Origin: Ochrobactrum sp. Marseille-Q0166
Lineage (GTDB): Bacteria; Pseudomonadota; Alphaproteobacteria; Rhizobiales; Rhizobiaceae
NCBI RefSeq assembly: GCF_014397025.1
Contig: NZ_JACJUO010000003.1
Coordinates: 124,001-188,000 of the forward strand
Direction of reading: 5' to 3'
Length of the DNA stretch: 64,000 bases
Shown: positions 55,478 to 64,000 of the stretch, in pieces
Numbering within the stretch: the stretch's first letter is position 1
Layout: every line of letters begins with the position of its first letter
The notes under the pieces: model-generated
What the model was told of the DNA's origin: nothing
Seen by the model: the letters and a program-made list of their open reading frames with translations, nothing else
The model's database searches: none
Made by a program: the position numbers and the translations under genes

Positions 55478-58396
55478 ATGGCTTCAGGTATTTCACGCCG
55501 CGATTTTATCAAGCTTGGCACGTTTGCCGGTGTTACTGTCCTGCTTGGACGCGTCCCGACCGCAGAAGCTCTGGAAGTTCATTCTGGTCCAACATCCACC
55601 GCCTGGATTGCTAAAGATGGCAAGGCACGTTTTCGCTGGGACGGTGTTCGCAAAGTAACGGGACAAAAGAACTTTGCGCGTGATTATCGTGCGCGTGACA
55701 TTCCCGGCTGGCCGAAACAACAAAGCCATGCCTTTATGATCAAAGCGACACAGGCCGATCGCACTTTTGAAGGCATTGATCTTTCCATTCTCGGCGCTGA
55801 TTTACAGCCTGACAAAGTTTTGCTTCAGGAAGATCTCGTTCGTGACGGGCTTAACATCCCGCAAGACACCAATATGGGCAAAGGCTTTTACGGCTACAAT
55901 ATTCTTGTGCCCAAAGGCGAAACGCCACCCATTCTCGGACATCCGGTTGCAATCCTGATCTACAAGGATTTCGATCGTTTTGATGCCGCAAAGCGCCAGC
56001 TGCGCTTTGAGGATAATGTGGTCCTCTACGGTGAAAAAACCGGTCCTAAACCTCCGGCAAATTATGGTGCCGCCCGCTATGTGAGGATTGGCGGCGAAAC
56101 ACCTTATGACGCATCGCTATTCTCTCCATATCAGGATGCCGGTATTAAAGGTGGATTTGATGGCAACACACCTGTCTGGCCGCCTTATGCGCCGGATAAG
56201 GCGATCGCCATTCCGCCGATCATCCGCAAAGACCGTGGCGGTGGTTTTATCGAAGCGTTGCATAGGGCAGAAGAAAAGCCTGATACGCAGGGCATCGCGA
56301 TGGATTATGCCAAGAGCATTTCAGACGAGGTCGAAGCCGCGCGCAACAACCCTGACAAAATCGTGCTCGAACGACACGGCTTCTCACAATCAATCGATCC
56401 TTGTGCGATGGAGCCTGATAATTGCAATGCCTGGTATGATGCCTCGACAAAGACCATGCATGTGATGACGGCAACACAGTCGCCGACTGGCATCGTCAAT
56501 GCTGTGGCGATGCTTGCCAAAAACAACAAGCTCTTTCCGGTTGAGAAGATTGTTCTGTTGACCGGTTCGACGGTTGGTTACGGCTCGAAAGATTACTCAG
56601 TCTTTCCATTCTATGCGATGGCAGCGTGTTTTTATGGTGAGGGTCATGCAATCCGTATGGCCAATGACCGCTATGAACAGTTCCAGATGGGTATGAAGCG
56701 CCATTCTGTCGAGATGGATGTATCAATCACTGCCGACCGCAAGACGGGTAAATTTGAAATTCTCAAAGGATATTATAATTGCAATGGCGGGGGGCGTGAA
56801 AACCTGTCGGTGGCGGTCTCTCACGTTGCAGCGCGCGGCGCGCAATCGATTTATTATTTTCCAAAGTCCGATTTAACAGCGCTTGCTATGGCAACACCGG
56901 CTGTTGAAGCAGGTTCGATGCGTGGTTTTGGTTCATTGCAATCGATGGCGATTACCGAATTGATGGTCGATGAGCTGGCTAATGAATTGAAGATTGACCC
57001 GATCGAATTGCGTCGCCGCAATGCCATTCTCGAAGGCTATCCCAATACGCAAGGGGGCATTATTGCAGGCGATCCGCGCAATGTTGAAATGCTCAACCTG
57101 GCGGAAAAGCATCCGATCTGGCAAAATCGCGAGAAAGCGAAAATTGAATTTGAAAAGGCAAATCCGGGCAAGCTCTACGGCGTTGGCTTCGCCCAGGTTC
57201 AGCAAGTTTATGGCTCCAGCGGTGTTCCAACCGCTCTCGTGCTCGAGTTTGATGCAGATGGCAAGCTGACGATGCGTCATTGCGTGCAGGAGATCGGCAC
57301 AGGCGGCACAACGGCACAGCAAGTTATGGTCTGGCAGGCGCTCGGCAAGGCGCCGGATGTGGTTGATTTCGGCGTGACCGAATTTGAACAGCTGCCTCTC
57401 CACACGAGCTATGCCGACCAGAAAAAGCAAGACGAACTGGCAAAAACTGATCCGTATTGGACGCCTGCTCTAATACCGGACATGAGTTCGTCGAGCGGTG
57501 TCTATTATATCGGCTTCGGCACACGCCAGGCTGGCCGCTTCCTGCTTGAAAACAGCCTCTGGCCGGCTGCCAAAGCATTGTGGAGTGAAGGCGTTGGCGG
57601 CGGCGCCATTGCGAGTCTCAATGTTGAACTCTCCGACATTCGCGTTGGTCCTGATGGCATCGGCGGTGGCGGGATGACGCCTATTCCGTTTGAGCGGCTT
57701 GCCAAAAAAGCGCATGAAATGGGACTGATCACCGGTGTCGCTGTCCATGCTTATAGCAGCTGGCAATGGTCACGGGCGGAGTTTGACATTCCAACTGTCG
57801 GTGAGAGGAATCTGCCGCTTGATGCGATTGCTGTTAAGTATGGCGATGGCGCTTCTGATGAACTCAAAAGCCGCATGACGACCGCCGGGTATGATTTTAT
57901 CAAACGCAAGATTGCCTATTATCCGCCGACAAAACGCGGAGGCGCCGATCCGACAACCGTTACACCGGCTGCCTGTCTTGTCGAAGTCAACGTGAATACG
58001 TTCACAGGTCAGGTTCAGGTCATGCGCCATCACATGATGATGGCACCGGGCACCATGATTGTGCCGGAACTTGTGTCCGGACAGATACAAGGCGGTACGG
58101 CGATGGGTATCGGCCATGCTTTAATGGAAGAAATGCCGCTTTATGAGGATGGCCCTGGCAACGGCACGTGGAACTTTAACCGCTATACATTGCCGCGGGC
58201 CAAGGATGTTGCGGTCTGGAACCAGACAACCGACTATCTGCCGCCACTTTCAGAAACATCACCACCAAAAGGCATGGCAGAACTGGGCATGATCCCGATC
58301 CTGCCGGCAACCAGCAATGCCATTACCCATGCCACCGGCAAACGTTTCTATGACTTTCCGATCACTCCGGAAAAAGTAAAAAGGGCCTTATCATGA
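55478..58396 (+). CDS. Periplasmic molybdenum hydroxylase large subunit (aldehyde oxidase/IorB-like), copy 1
   Basis: 972 residues. A Tat signal ISRRDFIKLGTFAGVTVLLG starts the protein, so it is exported folded with its cofactor. It belongs to the xanthine dehydrogenase family molybdopterin subunit of the isoquinoline 1-oxidoreductase type. Mo-cofactor contact blocks include YNCNGGGRENLS, AGSMRGFGSLQSMAITELM near 480 and QEIGTGGTTAQQVMVW near 608; Glu935 in PPKGMAELGMIP sits where the catalytic Glu is expected. It hydroxylates an aldehyde or N-heterocycle using water. The next gene (ATGA overlap) is its [2Fe-2S] partner. Confidence 0.9.
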   Translation: MASGISRRDFIKLGTFAGVTVLLGRVPTAEALEVHSGPTSTAWIAKDGKARFRWDGVRKVTGQKNFARDYRARDIPGWPKQQSHAFMIKATQADRTFEGIDLSILGADLQPDKVLLQEDLVRDGLNIPQDTNMGKGFYGYNILVPKGETPPILGHPVAILIYKDFDRFDAAKRQLRFEDNVVLYGEKTGPKPPANYGAARYVRIGGETPYDASLFSPYQDAGIKGGFDGNTPVWPPYAPDKAIAIPPIIRKDRGGGFIEALHRAEEKPDTQGIAMDYAKSISDEVEAARNNPDKIVLERHGFSQSIDPCAMEPDNCNAWYDASTKTMHVMTATQSPTGIVNAVAMLAKNNKLFPVEKIVLLTGSTVGYGSKDYSVFPFYAMAACFYGEGHAIRMANDRYEQFQMGMKRHSVEMDVSITADRKTGKFEILKGYYNCNGGGRENLSVAVSHVAARGAQSIYYFPKSDLTALAMATPAVEAGSMRGFGSLQSMAITELMVDELANELKIDPIELRRRNAILEGYPNTQGGIIAGDPRNVEMLNLAEKHPIWQNREKAKIEFEKANPGKLYGVGFAQVQQVYGSSGVPTALVLEFDADGKLTMRHCVQEIGTGGTTAQQVMVWQALGKAPDVVDFGVTEFEQLPLHTSYADQKKQDELAKTDPYWTPALIPDMSSSSGVYYIGFGTRQAGRFLLENSLWPAAKALWSEGVGGGAIASLNVELSDIRVGPDGIGGGGMTPIPFERLAKKAHEMGLITGVAVHAYSSWQWSRAEFDIPTVGERNLPLDAIAVKYGDGASDELKSRMTTAGYDFIKRKIAYYPPTKRGGADPTTVTPAACLVEVNVNTFTGQVQVMRHHMMMAPGTMIVPELVSGQIQGGTAMGIGHALMEEMPLYEDGPGNGTWNFNRYTLPRAKDVAVWNQTTDYLPPLSETSPPKGMAELGMIPILPATSNAITHATGKRFYDFPITPEKVKRALS

Positions 58397-58938
58397 GCAT
58401 CGAAAAACGCCCACTTTCTCTTACTATAAATGGCAAGACTGTTGGCCCTGTTGACGTGCCTGTCGGTATGCCAATGATTGATTTCCTGCATGAATATCTT
58501 GATTTAACGGGCACGCATTTTGGTTGCGGACAAGGCATCTGCCATGCTTGCACGATTGTCGAAGTGCACAAGGATGGTACGCGCACTGAAAGCCGCACCT
58601 GCATTTTCGACGCGCATTTCTTCAACGGTAAATCGATTATCACCATCGAAGGTCAGGCTGAAACCGATGCTGACGGCAAGGTGACAAAGCTCACGCCGAT
58701 TCAACAGGCTTTCATTGATAATTTCTCGTTCCAGTGTGGTTATTGCACTCCGGGATTTGTCGCGGGCGCAACCGTTTTTATTGATCAGCTGAAGCGTCAG
58801 CCCGTCAAACGTGCCGAACTGGAAAGCGCCATCGAAGAAGCACTGGATGTCCATATCTGCCGTTGCACGGGCTATGTGCGCTATTACGAAGCGATCCGCG
58901 ATGTGGCGCTTGCCACACCCGGTTGCGTCATCGGATAG
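58393..58938 (+). CDS. [2Fe-2S] small subunit of the molybdenum hydroxylase
   Basis: 181 residues, overlapping the large-subunit stop by 4 bp. The plant-type ferredoxin domain has Cys in HFGCGQGICHACTIV and RTCIFD; the C-terminal helical [2Fe-2S] domain has FQCGYCTPGFVAG and ICRCTGYVRYYEAI. All eight expected cysteines are present. There is no signal peptide, so it probably crosses the membrane by hitchhiking on the Tat-bearing large subunit. It passes electrons from Mo to the cytochrome encoded next. No FAD subunit is encoded. Confidence 0.95.
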   Translation: MSIEKRPLSLTINGKTVGPVDVPVGMPMIDFLHEYLDLTGTHFGCGQGICHACTIVEVHKDGTRTESRTCIFDAHFFNGKSIITIEGQAETDADGKVTKLTPIQQAFIDNFSFQCGYCTPGFVAGATVFIDQLKRQPVKRAELESAIEEALDVHICRCTGYVRYYEAIRDVALATPGCVIG

Positions 58939-58949
58939 GAGGAAAAACG

Positions 58950-60257
58950 ATGAAAAGCCATAGATTGCGCAATTCGATCTTAGCCATCATCGTGTTGGGT
59001 GCATTGGTCGCGCTACCCATCCTGTTTGGTCTTTTTCGACAATCAAGTGTTGCTCCGCAGGCCCAACAATCTTTGTCGGCGGAACAAATGCAAAGCCTCA
59101 TTCCGCGCGGGCGCGAGTTGGCCCTGGCAGGTGATTGTTTCGGCTGTCACTCCCTGCCTGAAGGACCAATGGCCGCTGGCGGTGTTCCAATTGCAACGCC
59201 CTTCGGTACGGTTTACTCGACCAATATTACGCCGGATAAAGAATTCGGTATCGGCAATTATACACGTGCTGATTTCCATCGCGCTCTGCGTGACGGTATC
59301 GCGGCTGGTAAAGGCAATCTCTATCCGGCGATGCCTTATGTTTATACGCATATTACCACGCCTGACGATCTGGACGCGCTCTATGCCTATATGATGAGCA
59401 TTCCCGCCTTGCCGGTCGCCAACAAGAATAATACCGGCGTTTTCATGTTGCCGGTGCGTCCTTTCATGAATTTCTGGACATTGCTGAACTTCCCGAACCG
59501 CGAGGTTCCGCATAATCCATTGCGCTCTGCGGAATGGAACCGCGGTGCTTATCTGGTTGAAGGATTGGCCCACTGCGGCGCGTGCCATTCTCCACGCAAT
59601 ATCATGATGGGCGTTGATTTCTTCCGGTCGCTTCAAGGCGGCGAGGTGGACGGAATGGCTGTTCCAAACATCACAGCGGCGGCACTTACAAAGCATGGCT
59701 TTGATGTTGAGACACTCAGCCAGTATCTTGCGACGGGCATCGCACCTCAGGGCACGTCATTTGCCGGTATGAATACGGTGACGCATTTTTCAACAAACGC
59801 GATGGAGCCGGAAGACGTCAAAGCCGTTGCCACCTATCTGTTGACGAATGACGAGGGCAAGATTGAACAAGCAGCGCCTGCGCCTGCACCCCTGCCTGAA
59901 GCACAAAATGCGCAGCCCGACAGCACGATGGATCAAGGTCGGCTGGCCTATATTTCTTCTTGTGCCGGTTGTCATGGCATCAATGGCGAAGGGATTCCCA
60001 ACGTAGCACCTGCCATGAAGGGTAACGCCACACTGGCGATGGATAATCCACAAACGCTGATCAAGGTGGTTCTTAACGGTATTCCGACACAGACGTTCAC
60101 CAATGGCCAACGTATGTATGCCATGCCACCATTTGCGCATGTCATTGAAGATCCGGAAATTGCAGCTCTTATCAGCTGGATCAGAGCCGAATGGGGCGGA
60201 CAGTCTACGCCTGTAACACCCGAACAGGTGAGCGCCCAAGAAACAGCTGTTGATTGA
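58950..60257 (+). CDS. Membrane-anchored tri-haem cytochrome c
   Basis: 435 residues from the ATG at 58950 with TAGGAGGAA upstream. An N-terminal membrane anchor (SILAIIVLGALVALPILFGL) precedes three CxxCH haem sites at about 63-67 (CFGCH), 209-213 (CGACH) and 338-342 (CAGCH). This is the architecture of the cytochrome subunit of acetic-acid-bacterial alcohol/gluconate dehydrogenases and of several Mo hydroxylases. It would take electrons from the [2Fe-2S] subunit in the periplasm to quinone or an oxidase. Confidence 0.93.
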   Translation: MKSHRLRNSILAIIVLGALVALPILFGLFRQSSVAPQAQQSLSAEQMQSLIPRGRELALAGDCFGCHSLPEGPMAAGGVPIATPFGTVYSTNITPDKEFGIGNYTRADFHRALRDGIAAGKGNLYPAMPYVYTHITTPDDLDALYAYMMSIPALPVANKNNTGVFMLPVRPFMNFWTLLNFPNREVPHNPLRSAEWNRGAYLVEGLAHCGACHSPRNIMMGVDFFRSLQGGEVDGMAVPNITAAALTKHGFDVETLSQYLATGIAPQGTSFAGMNTVTHFSTNAMEPEDVKAVATYLLTNDEGKIEQAAPAPAPLPEAQNAQPDSTMDQGRLAYISSCAGCHGINGEGIPNVAPAMKGNATLAMDNPQTLIKVVLNGIPTQTFTNGQRMYAMPPFAHVIEDPEIAALISWIRAEWGGQSTPVTPEQVSAQETAVD

Positions 60258-60266
60258 AACCGACAA

Positions 60267-60292
60267 GTTGGGCTGAAGAGATTCAGCCCAAC
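60267..60292 (+). terminator. Intercistronic hairpin before the second large-subunit gene
   Basis: GTTGGGCTGAA (60267-60277), loop GAGA, TTCAGCCCAAC (60282-60292) is a perfect 11-bp stem, 10 bp after the cytochrome stop. It lacks a long T-run. It could reduce read-through into the second large-subunit gene, letting the two paralogues be expressed at different levels. Confidence 0.7.
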
Positions 60293-60346
60293 GTAATGTG
60301 AAATAAGTGCATTTTTTAGACGTAATCGGATCAACCCCAGGGGGGA

Positions 60347-63283
60347 ATGATGAGTTCGAATATTTCACGTCGCAATTTTATCAAGCTGGGCACAATCGCT
60401 GGCATTACCGTGATGCTTGGGAAGCTACCAGCGGCTCATGCTCTGGAAGTTCAGTCTGGACAAAGTCCGTCCGACTGGATCGGACCGGATGGTCATGCCC
60501 GTTATCGATGGGACGCCATTCGCAAAGTGACCGGCGAAAAAACGTTTTCCCGTGATTATCGGGCCCGCGATCTTGAAGGATGGCCAAAACAACAGGCACA
60601 CGCATTTTTTATCAAAGCCACGGATGCAAAACGGACATTTGAAGGTGTTGATCTCGGTATCTTAGGTGACGACCTTCAGCCTGACCGTCTGGTTCTGCAT
60701 GAGGATTTTGAAGCGGACGGTTTAATGGCGCCACAAGCCGAAGGGCTGGCCAGCGAATTCTACGGTAAAAACATTTTAGTGCCGAAAGGCCAGACAGCGC
60801 CACTTCTGGGGCATCCAGTGGCCTTGCTTGTTTATCAGGACTTCGATCGCTTTGATGCAGCCAAGCGTCTTCTGCGTTTTGAAACGGGTATCGTGAAGTA
60901 TGGTGCGGAAACAGGCCCTAAACCACCTGCCAATTACGGTGCGGCACGCTATGTACGTATTGGCGGCGAAACACCTTCCGCATCATCCGTTTATTCACCG
61001 ATTCAGGATGCAGTTATATGGGGTGGTTTCGACGGTGATACACCCACATGGCCGCCTGAAACTCCGACCGGTGTGTTCGTTCCGGCATCTGTGCTGACCA
61101 GGCATCGGGGTGGCGGAGGTGTGCGTGACCCTATAGAAGTCGCGCGCGAAACCTATGAGCCCATGCGGCGTGGCATGAATGCGGCTGACGATATTGCCAA
61201 AGCAATTGAAGATGCACGCAAGGACGAAAGCAAGTTCGTGCTGGAGCGCAAAGGCTTTTCGCAATCGATTGATCCGAGCGCGATGGAGCCGGACAATGGC
61301 AATGCATGGTATGATGCACAGTCAAAAACGCTCCATCTGATCGTTGCTGCACAATCACCCTACGAGGTTGCACGTGTTGCCGCCGTGATGGTCAAGAATA
61401 ACAAGCGCTTTCCGGTCGAGACAATCAAACTCTTGACCGGAACAACGGTTGGTTATGGATCAAAAGATCATTCGATCTTTCCGTTTTATGCGATTGCAGC
61501 GTGTTTTTATGGCGACGGGCTGCCAGTACGTCTTGCCAATGACCGCTACGAGCAGTTTCAGTTGGGATTGAAGCGACATTCCATTCAGATGGACGTTTGC
61601 ATCGTTACTGATCGCAAGACCGGCAAATTCGAGATTATGAAAGGCTTTTACAATTGTAACGGCGGTGGGCGCGCTAATTTTTCTTTCTCCGTTGCCCAGG
61701 TCGCGGCGACAGCCGCCCAGTCTATCTATTATTTTCCCAAGTCTGATCTCACATCAATAGCGCTTGCAACGCCTGCCGTTGAAGCGGGCTCGATGCGCGG
61801 TTACGGCACTATTCAGGTGATGAGCATCACCGAGCTGATGGTTGATGAAATCGCTGCGGAGTTGGGGCTTGATCCGATAGAGCTGCGTCTTCGCAATGCC
61901 ATGCGGGCGGGCGATGAAAATACGCAGGGCGCGCAGCCCTTGGGCGACTTACGCAATATCGAAATGCTGGAACGGGTGGCGAAAAGCCCGCTATGGCTCA
62001 ACAGAGAAAAAGCAAAAGCTGACTTTGAAAAAGCAAATCCCGGCCGTCTTTATGGTATTGGCGTTGCGCAGGTTCAAAAAGACTACGGGACCGGCGCGGA
62101 TACCACCGCTCTCTCGCTCGATTTTGATGCAGACGGCAAACTGACCATGCGCCATTGCGTACAGGAAATCGGCACAGGTGCAACAACAGCACAACAGGTG
62201 ATGGTCAGAAATCTGCTTGGCAAAGTGCCGGACGTCGTGGAATTTGGTGTGACTGAATTTCCTGAATTGCCAATGGTCAGCAACTGGTCGCCCTATACGA
62301 CCACGCAGCAACAACAGGACGAGTTGCAGAAAGATCCATTTTGGGTGCCTAATGCACTGCCGCCGATGAGCGCATCCAACAGTGCCTATTTTCTGGGTTT
62401 CGGAACACAACAAGCAGCTCGTTTCCTTTTGGAAAACACGCTTTGGCCAGCCGCAAAAGCTATCTGGAGTGAAGGCCCGTCAGGCGGACAGATTGCCAGC
62501 GGCGTTGTCTCGTTAAGTGATCTGCGGGTGGTTGCAGGTGGTATAGGCGGCGGTGGAATGGAAACGCTGTCTTTTGAGCGCCTCGCGCGCAAAGCCCATG
62601 AAATGGGATTGGTAACGGGCGCCTCCATTCATTGTTTCAGCCGCTGGGAATGGGCAACTGCAAAATTCGATATACCCGGAATCGGTATGCGCGATCTTCC
62701 GGTTGATCTTCTTGCTGTTCGTTATGGCGATGGTGCTTCTCAAGAATTGAAAAGCCGCATGACAACAGGTGGCTATGATTTCATCAAACGCAGCAGTGTG
62801 AACTTTCCGCCGGTGCAGCGCAATAATGCCGGCGTCACAACCTATACGCCTGCGGCCTGTATTGTTGAGCTTAACGTCAATACATTCACGGGTGAAGTCG
62901 AGATCATGAAGCACCACAGCATACTTGATCCGGGAACTATCATCGTCGAGGAGCTAGTCTCCGGCCAGCAACAAGGCGGTGTTGCCATGGGAATTGGCCA
63001 TGCTCTTATGGAGGAACTTCCGCTTTATGAGGACGGGCCGGGTAATGGCACATGGAATTTCAATCGTTACACGCTACCGCGGGCGAAGGACGTAGCCGTG
63101 TGGACCCAGACCGCTGAATATCTTGATCCGCTATCCGAAAGCTCCCCACCAAAGGGACTGGCAGAAGTGGTGATGATCCCGATTGTGGCTGCGACAGGAA
63201 ATGCGATTACTCATGCGACAGGCAAACGCTTTTATCGTTTGCCGATGACACCCGATAAGATGAAGCAAGCTTTGGGAGAGTAA
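60347..63283 (+). CDS. Periplasmic molybdenum hydroxylase large subunit, copy 2
   Basis: 978 residues; a second ATG directly follows the first. It is a clear paralogue of the protein at 55478: same Tat motif (ISRRNFIKLGTIAGITVMLG), ALEVQSGQSPSDWIGPDG versus ALEVHSGPTSTAWIAKDG, shared YNCNGGGR, AGSMRGYG, QEIGTGATTAQQVMV and ELNVNTFTGEVEIMKHH blocks. The probable catalytic Glu is Glu940 in PPKGLAEVVMIP. Differences cluster around residues 225-290 and 630-660 (SNWSPYTTTQQQQDELQ), which may shape the substrate site. It has no own [2Fe-2S] gene and may share the one at 58393. Confidence 0.9.
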   Translation: MMSSNISRRNFIKLGTIAGITVMLGKLPAAHALEVQSGQSPSDWIGPDGHARYRWDAIRKVTGEKTFSRDYRARDLEGWPKQQAHAFFIKATDAKRTFEGVDLGILGDDLQPDRLVLHEDFEADGLMAPQAEGLASEFYGKNILVPKGQTAPLLGHPVALLVYQDFDRFDAAKRLLRFETGIVKYGAETGPKPPANYGAARYVRIGGETPSASSVYSPIQDAVIWGGFDGDTPTWPPETPTGVFVPASVLTRHRGGGGVRDPIEVARETYEPMRRGMNAADDIAKAIEDARKDESKFVLERKGFSQSIDPSAMEPDNGNAWYDAQSKTLHLIVAAQSPYEVARVAAVMVKNNKRFPVETIKLLTGTTVGYGSKDHSIFPFYAIAACFYGDGLPVRLANDRYEQFQLGLKRHSIQMDVCIVTDRKTGKFEIMKGFYNCNGGGRANFSFSVAQVAATAAQSIYYFPKSDLTSIALATPAVEAGSMRGYGTIQVMSITELMVDEIAAELGLDPIELRLRNAMRAGDENTQGAQPLGDLRNIEMLERVAKSPLWLNREKAKADFEKANPGRLYGIGVAQVQKDYGTGADTTALSLDFDADGKLTMRHCVQEIGTGATTAQQVMVRNLLGKVPDVVEFGVTEFPELPMVSNWSPYTTTQQQQDELQKDPFWVPNALPPMSASNSAYFLGFGTQQAARFLLENTLWPAAKAIWSEGPSGGQIASGVVSLSDLRVVAGGIGGGGMETLSFERLARKAHEMGLVTGASIHCFSRWEWATAKFDIPGIGMRDLPVDLLAVRYGDGASQELKSRMTTGGYDFIKRSSVNFPPVQRNNAGVTTYTPAACIVELNVNTFTGEVEIMKHHSILDPGTIIVEELVSGQQQGGVAMGIGHALMEELPLYEDGPGNGTWNFNRYTLPRAKDVAVWTQTAEYLDPLSESSPPKGLAEVVMIPIVAATGNAITHATGKRFYRLPMTPDKMKQALGE

Positions 63284-63320
63284 AAGCATTAATGCCTTTT
63301 GAAATCTATAGTGAACCCGT

Positions 63321-64000
63321 ATGAAACCGACAGAACAGGCAGACTTCGAGGGTGCGAAGATCACCGTGCGCGCGGCGTCGATCAATGAGAATGATTTTCC
63401 ATTGATGCCCGCCTTGTCTGCGGGAAAATGCGCACTCGCAGTGATCGTGGGAGTCGAAGGTCCTTCCTATCGTCGTTGCGGTGCCGCAATGATTGTTGAT
63501 GCATCAGGCCGGAGCTGGGGCAATCTCTCTTCGGGTTGCATTGATAAGAATGTAGCACTGAATGCTAAGTCAGCGATGGAAACTGGCAATTCCATGCAAG
63601 TGCGTTATGGCCGTGGTTCACCTTATTGGGATTTGCCTCTTCCATGCGGCGGTGCGCTCGATATACAGATTTTTCCCTACCCTGATAAGATGGTTCTGAA
63701 CGCTCTCGCAGAAAAGCTGAAAGCTCGAGAGTCAGCCGTCCTCACTCTGGGTGAGGATGGAACATTGTCTCTCAACCCGACCGGCATGGGTTTACACTTG
63801 ACAATTTTGCCTCAAATCCGGGTTCTGGTCTTCGGCACCGGAATGGAGGTCATTTGTTTTACCGAGCTGGCGGTTGCTGCCGGTTGCAGGGTTGAATTGT
63901 TTTCCCCCGATCCAGACGTTCTAACGCATTTTTCTTGGGCAAATCCACTTGTTAAAGATGATTGGCCAGAGGGCGTTGTAATCGACGAACGAACGGCTGT
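63321..64000 (+). CDS. XdhC/CoxI-family molybdenum-cofactor maturation factor, C-terminus off the window
   Basis: The frame is open from 63321 to the edge (226 residues). ALAVIVGVEGPSYRRCGAAM and NLSSGCIDKNVA are the XdhC N-terminal blocks (the conserved G-[SR]-xPR-x-GA-x-M and SGGC-[VI]-E-x-x), and VLVFGTGMEVICFTELAVAAG begins the Rossmann-like C-terminal domain. XdhC proteins bind the Mo cofactor, help its sulfuration or cytosine-dinucleotide modification and insert it into the partner enzyme. It follows the second large subunit by 37 bp. The ribosome site is weak. Confidence 0.88.
   Translation, partial: MKPTEQADFEGAKITVRAASINENDFPLMPALSAGKCALAVIVGVEGPSYRRCGAAMIVDASGRSWGNLSSGCIDKNVALNAKSAMETGNSMQVRYGRGSPYWDLPLPCGGALDIQIFPYPDKMVLNALAEKLKARESAVLTLGEDGTLSLNPTGMGLHLTILPQIRVLVFGTGMEVICFTELAVAAGCRVELFSPDPDVLTHFSWANPLVKDDWPEGVVIDERTA

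Overview
The window looks like chromosomal DNA of an alphaproteobacterium of the Rhizobiales, most likely Brucellaceae (Ochrobactrum/Brucella group). This is inferred from gene content: an AapJQMP-type amino-acid ABC transporter, a glsA-gadB-gadC acid-resistance locus, SorC-regulated polyol genes, and intergenic palindromes ending in CGCTCTAAT. No rRNA or tRNA gene was recognised. Most of the window is accessory catabolism and stress physiology, broken up by decayed insertion sequences.

Region 1 (1-5.6 kb): a GntR regulator running off the left edge is divergent from an aromatic-catabolism operon (intradiol dioxygenase, HpcG-type hydratase, HpaI-type aldolase, leaderless family-3 binding protein). 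A LysR gene follows, truncated by an IS6-family element. Region 2 (5.6-13.9 kb): a dehydrogenase relic, a MocR regulator divergent from a BenE-type transporter, then an AcoR-like sigma-54 activator, a zinc alcohol dehydrogenase and a flavin monooxygenase. A textbook -24/-12 promoter and clustered palindromic sites lie before the dehydrogenase. Region 3 (14-21.3 kb, minus strand): HpaI-type aldolase, class I aminotransferase, AapJ, AapQ, AapM, AapP and a GntR regulator. This could import an amino acid, transaminate it and cleave the resulting hydroxy-oxo-acid.

Region 4 (21.6-25 kb) is a gene graveyard with relics of an autotransporter, an ECF sigma factor, a FecR-type sigma regulator and an IS6 transposase. 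Region 5 (25-29.8 kb): an SsuABC/TauABC-type importer and a PrpF/GalD-type tautomerase, divergent from a LysR gene across a perfect 12-bp inverted repeat. Region 6 (29.9-31.8 kb): an orphan Imm53-type immunity gene between IS5-like ends, a decayed IS5 element and AT-rich DNA. Region 7 (31.8-41.1 kb): a polyol operon with GlpD-like dehydrogenase, FGGY kinase, CUT1 ABC importer, a class I aldolase-like protein and a SorC regulator.

Region 8 (41.1-51.7 kb): an IS6 relic, then an acid-resistance island of glutaminase, divergent glutamate decarboxylase and glutamate/GABA antiporter, an unusually long Orn/Lys/Arg-type decarboxylase and an AspT-type exchanger. Region 9 (52.3-55.3 kb): cytochrome bd oxidase cydAB plus a CydX-like small protein. 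Region 10 (55.5-64 kb): a periplasmic molybdenum hydroxylase operon with two paralogous Tat-exported catalytic subunits, one [2Fe-2S] subunit, a tri-haem cytochrome c and an XdhC-type maturation factor cut by the right edge.

The candidates for something undescribed are the aldolase-aminotransferase-Aap operon, the polyol operon with a class I aldolase, the long decarboxylase paired with an AspT exchanger, and the molybdenum hydroxylase operon with two alternative catalytic subunits. All functional assignments rest on motif recognition by eye; no database search was run.
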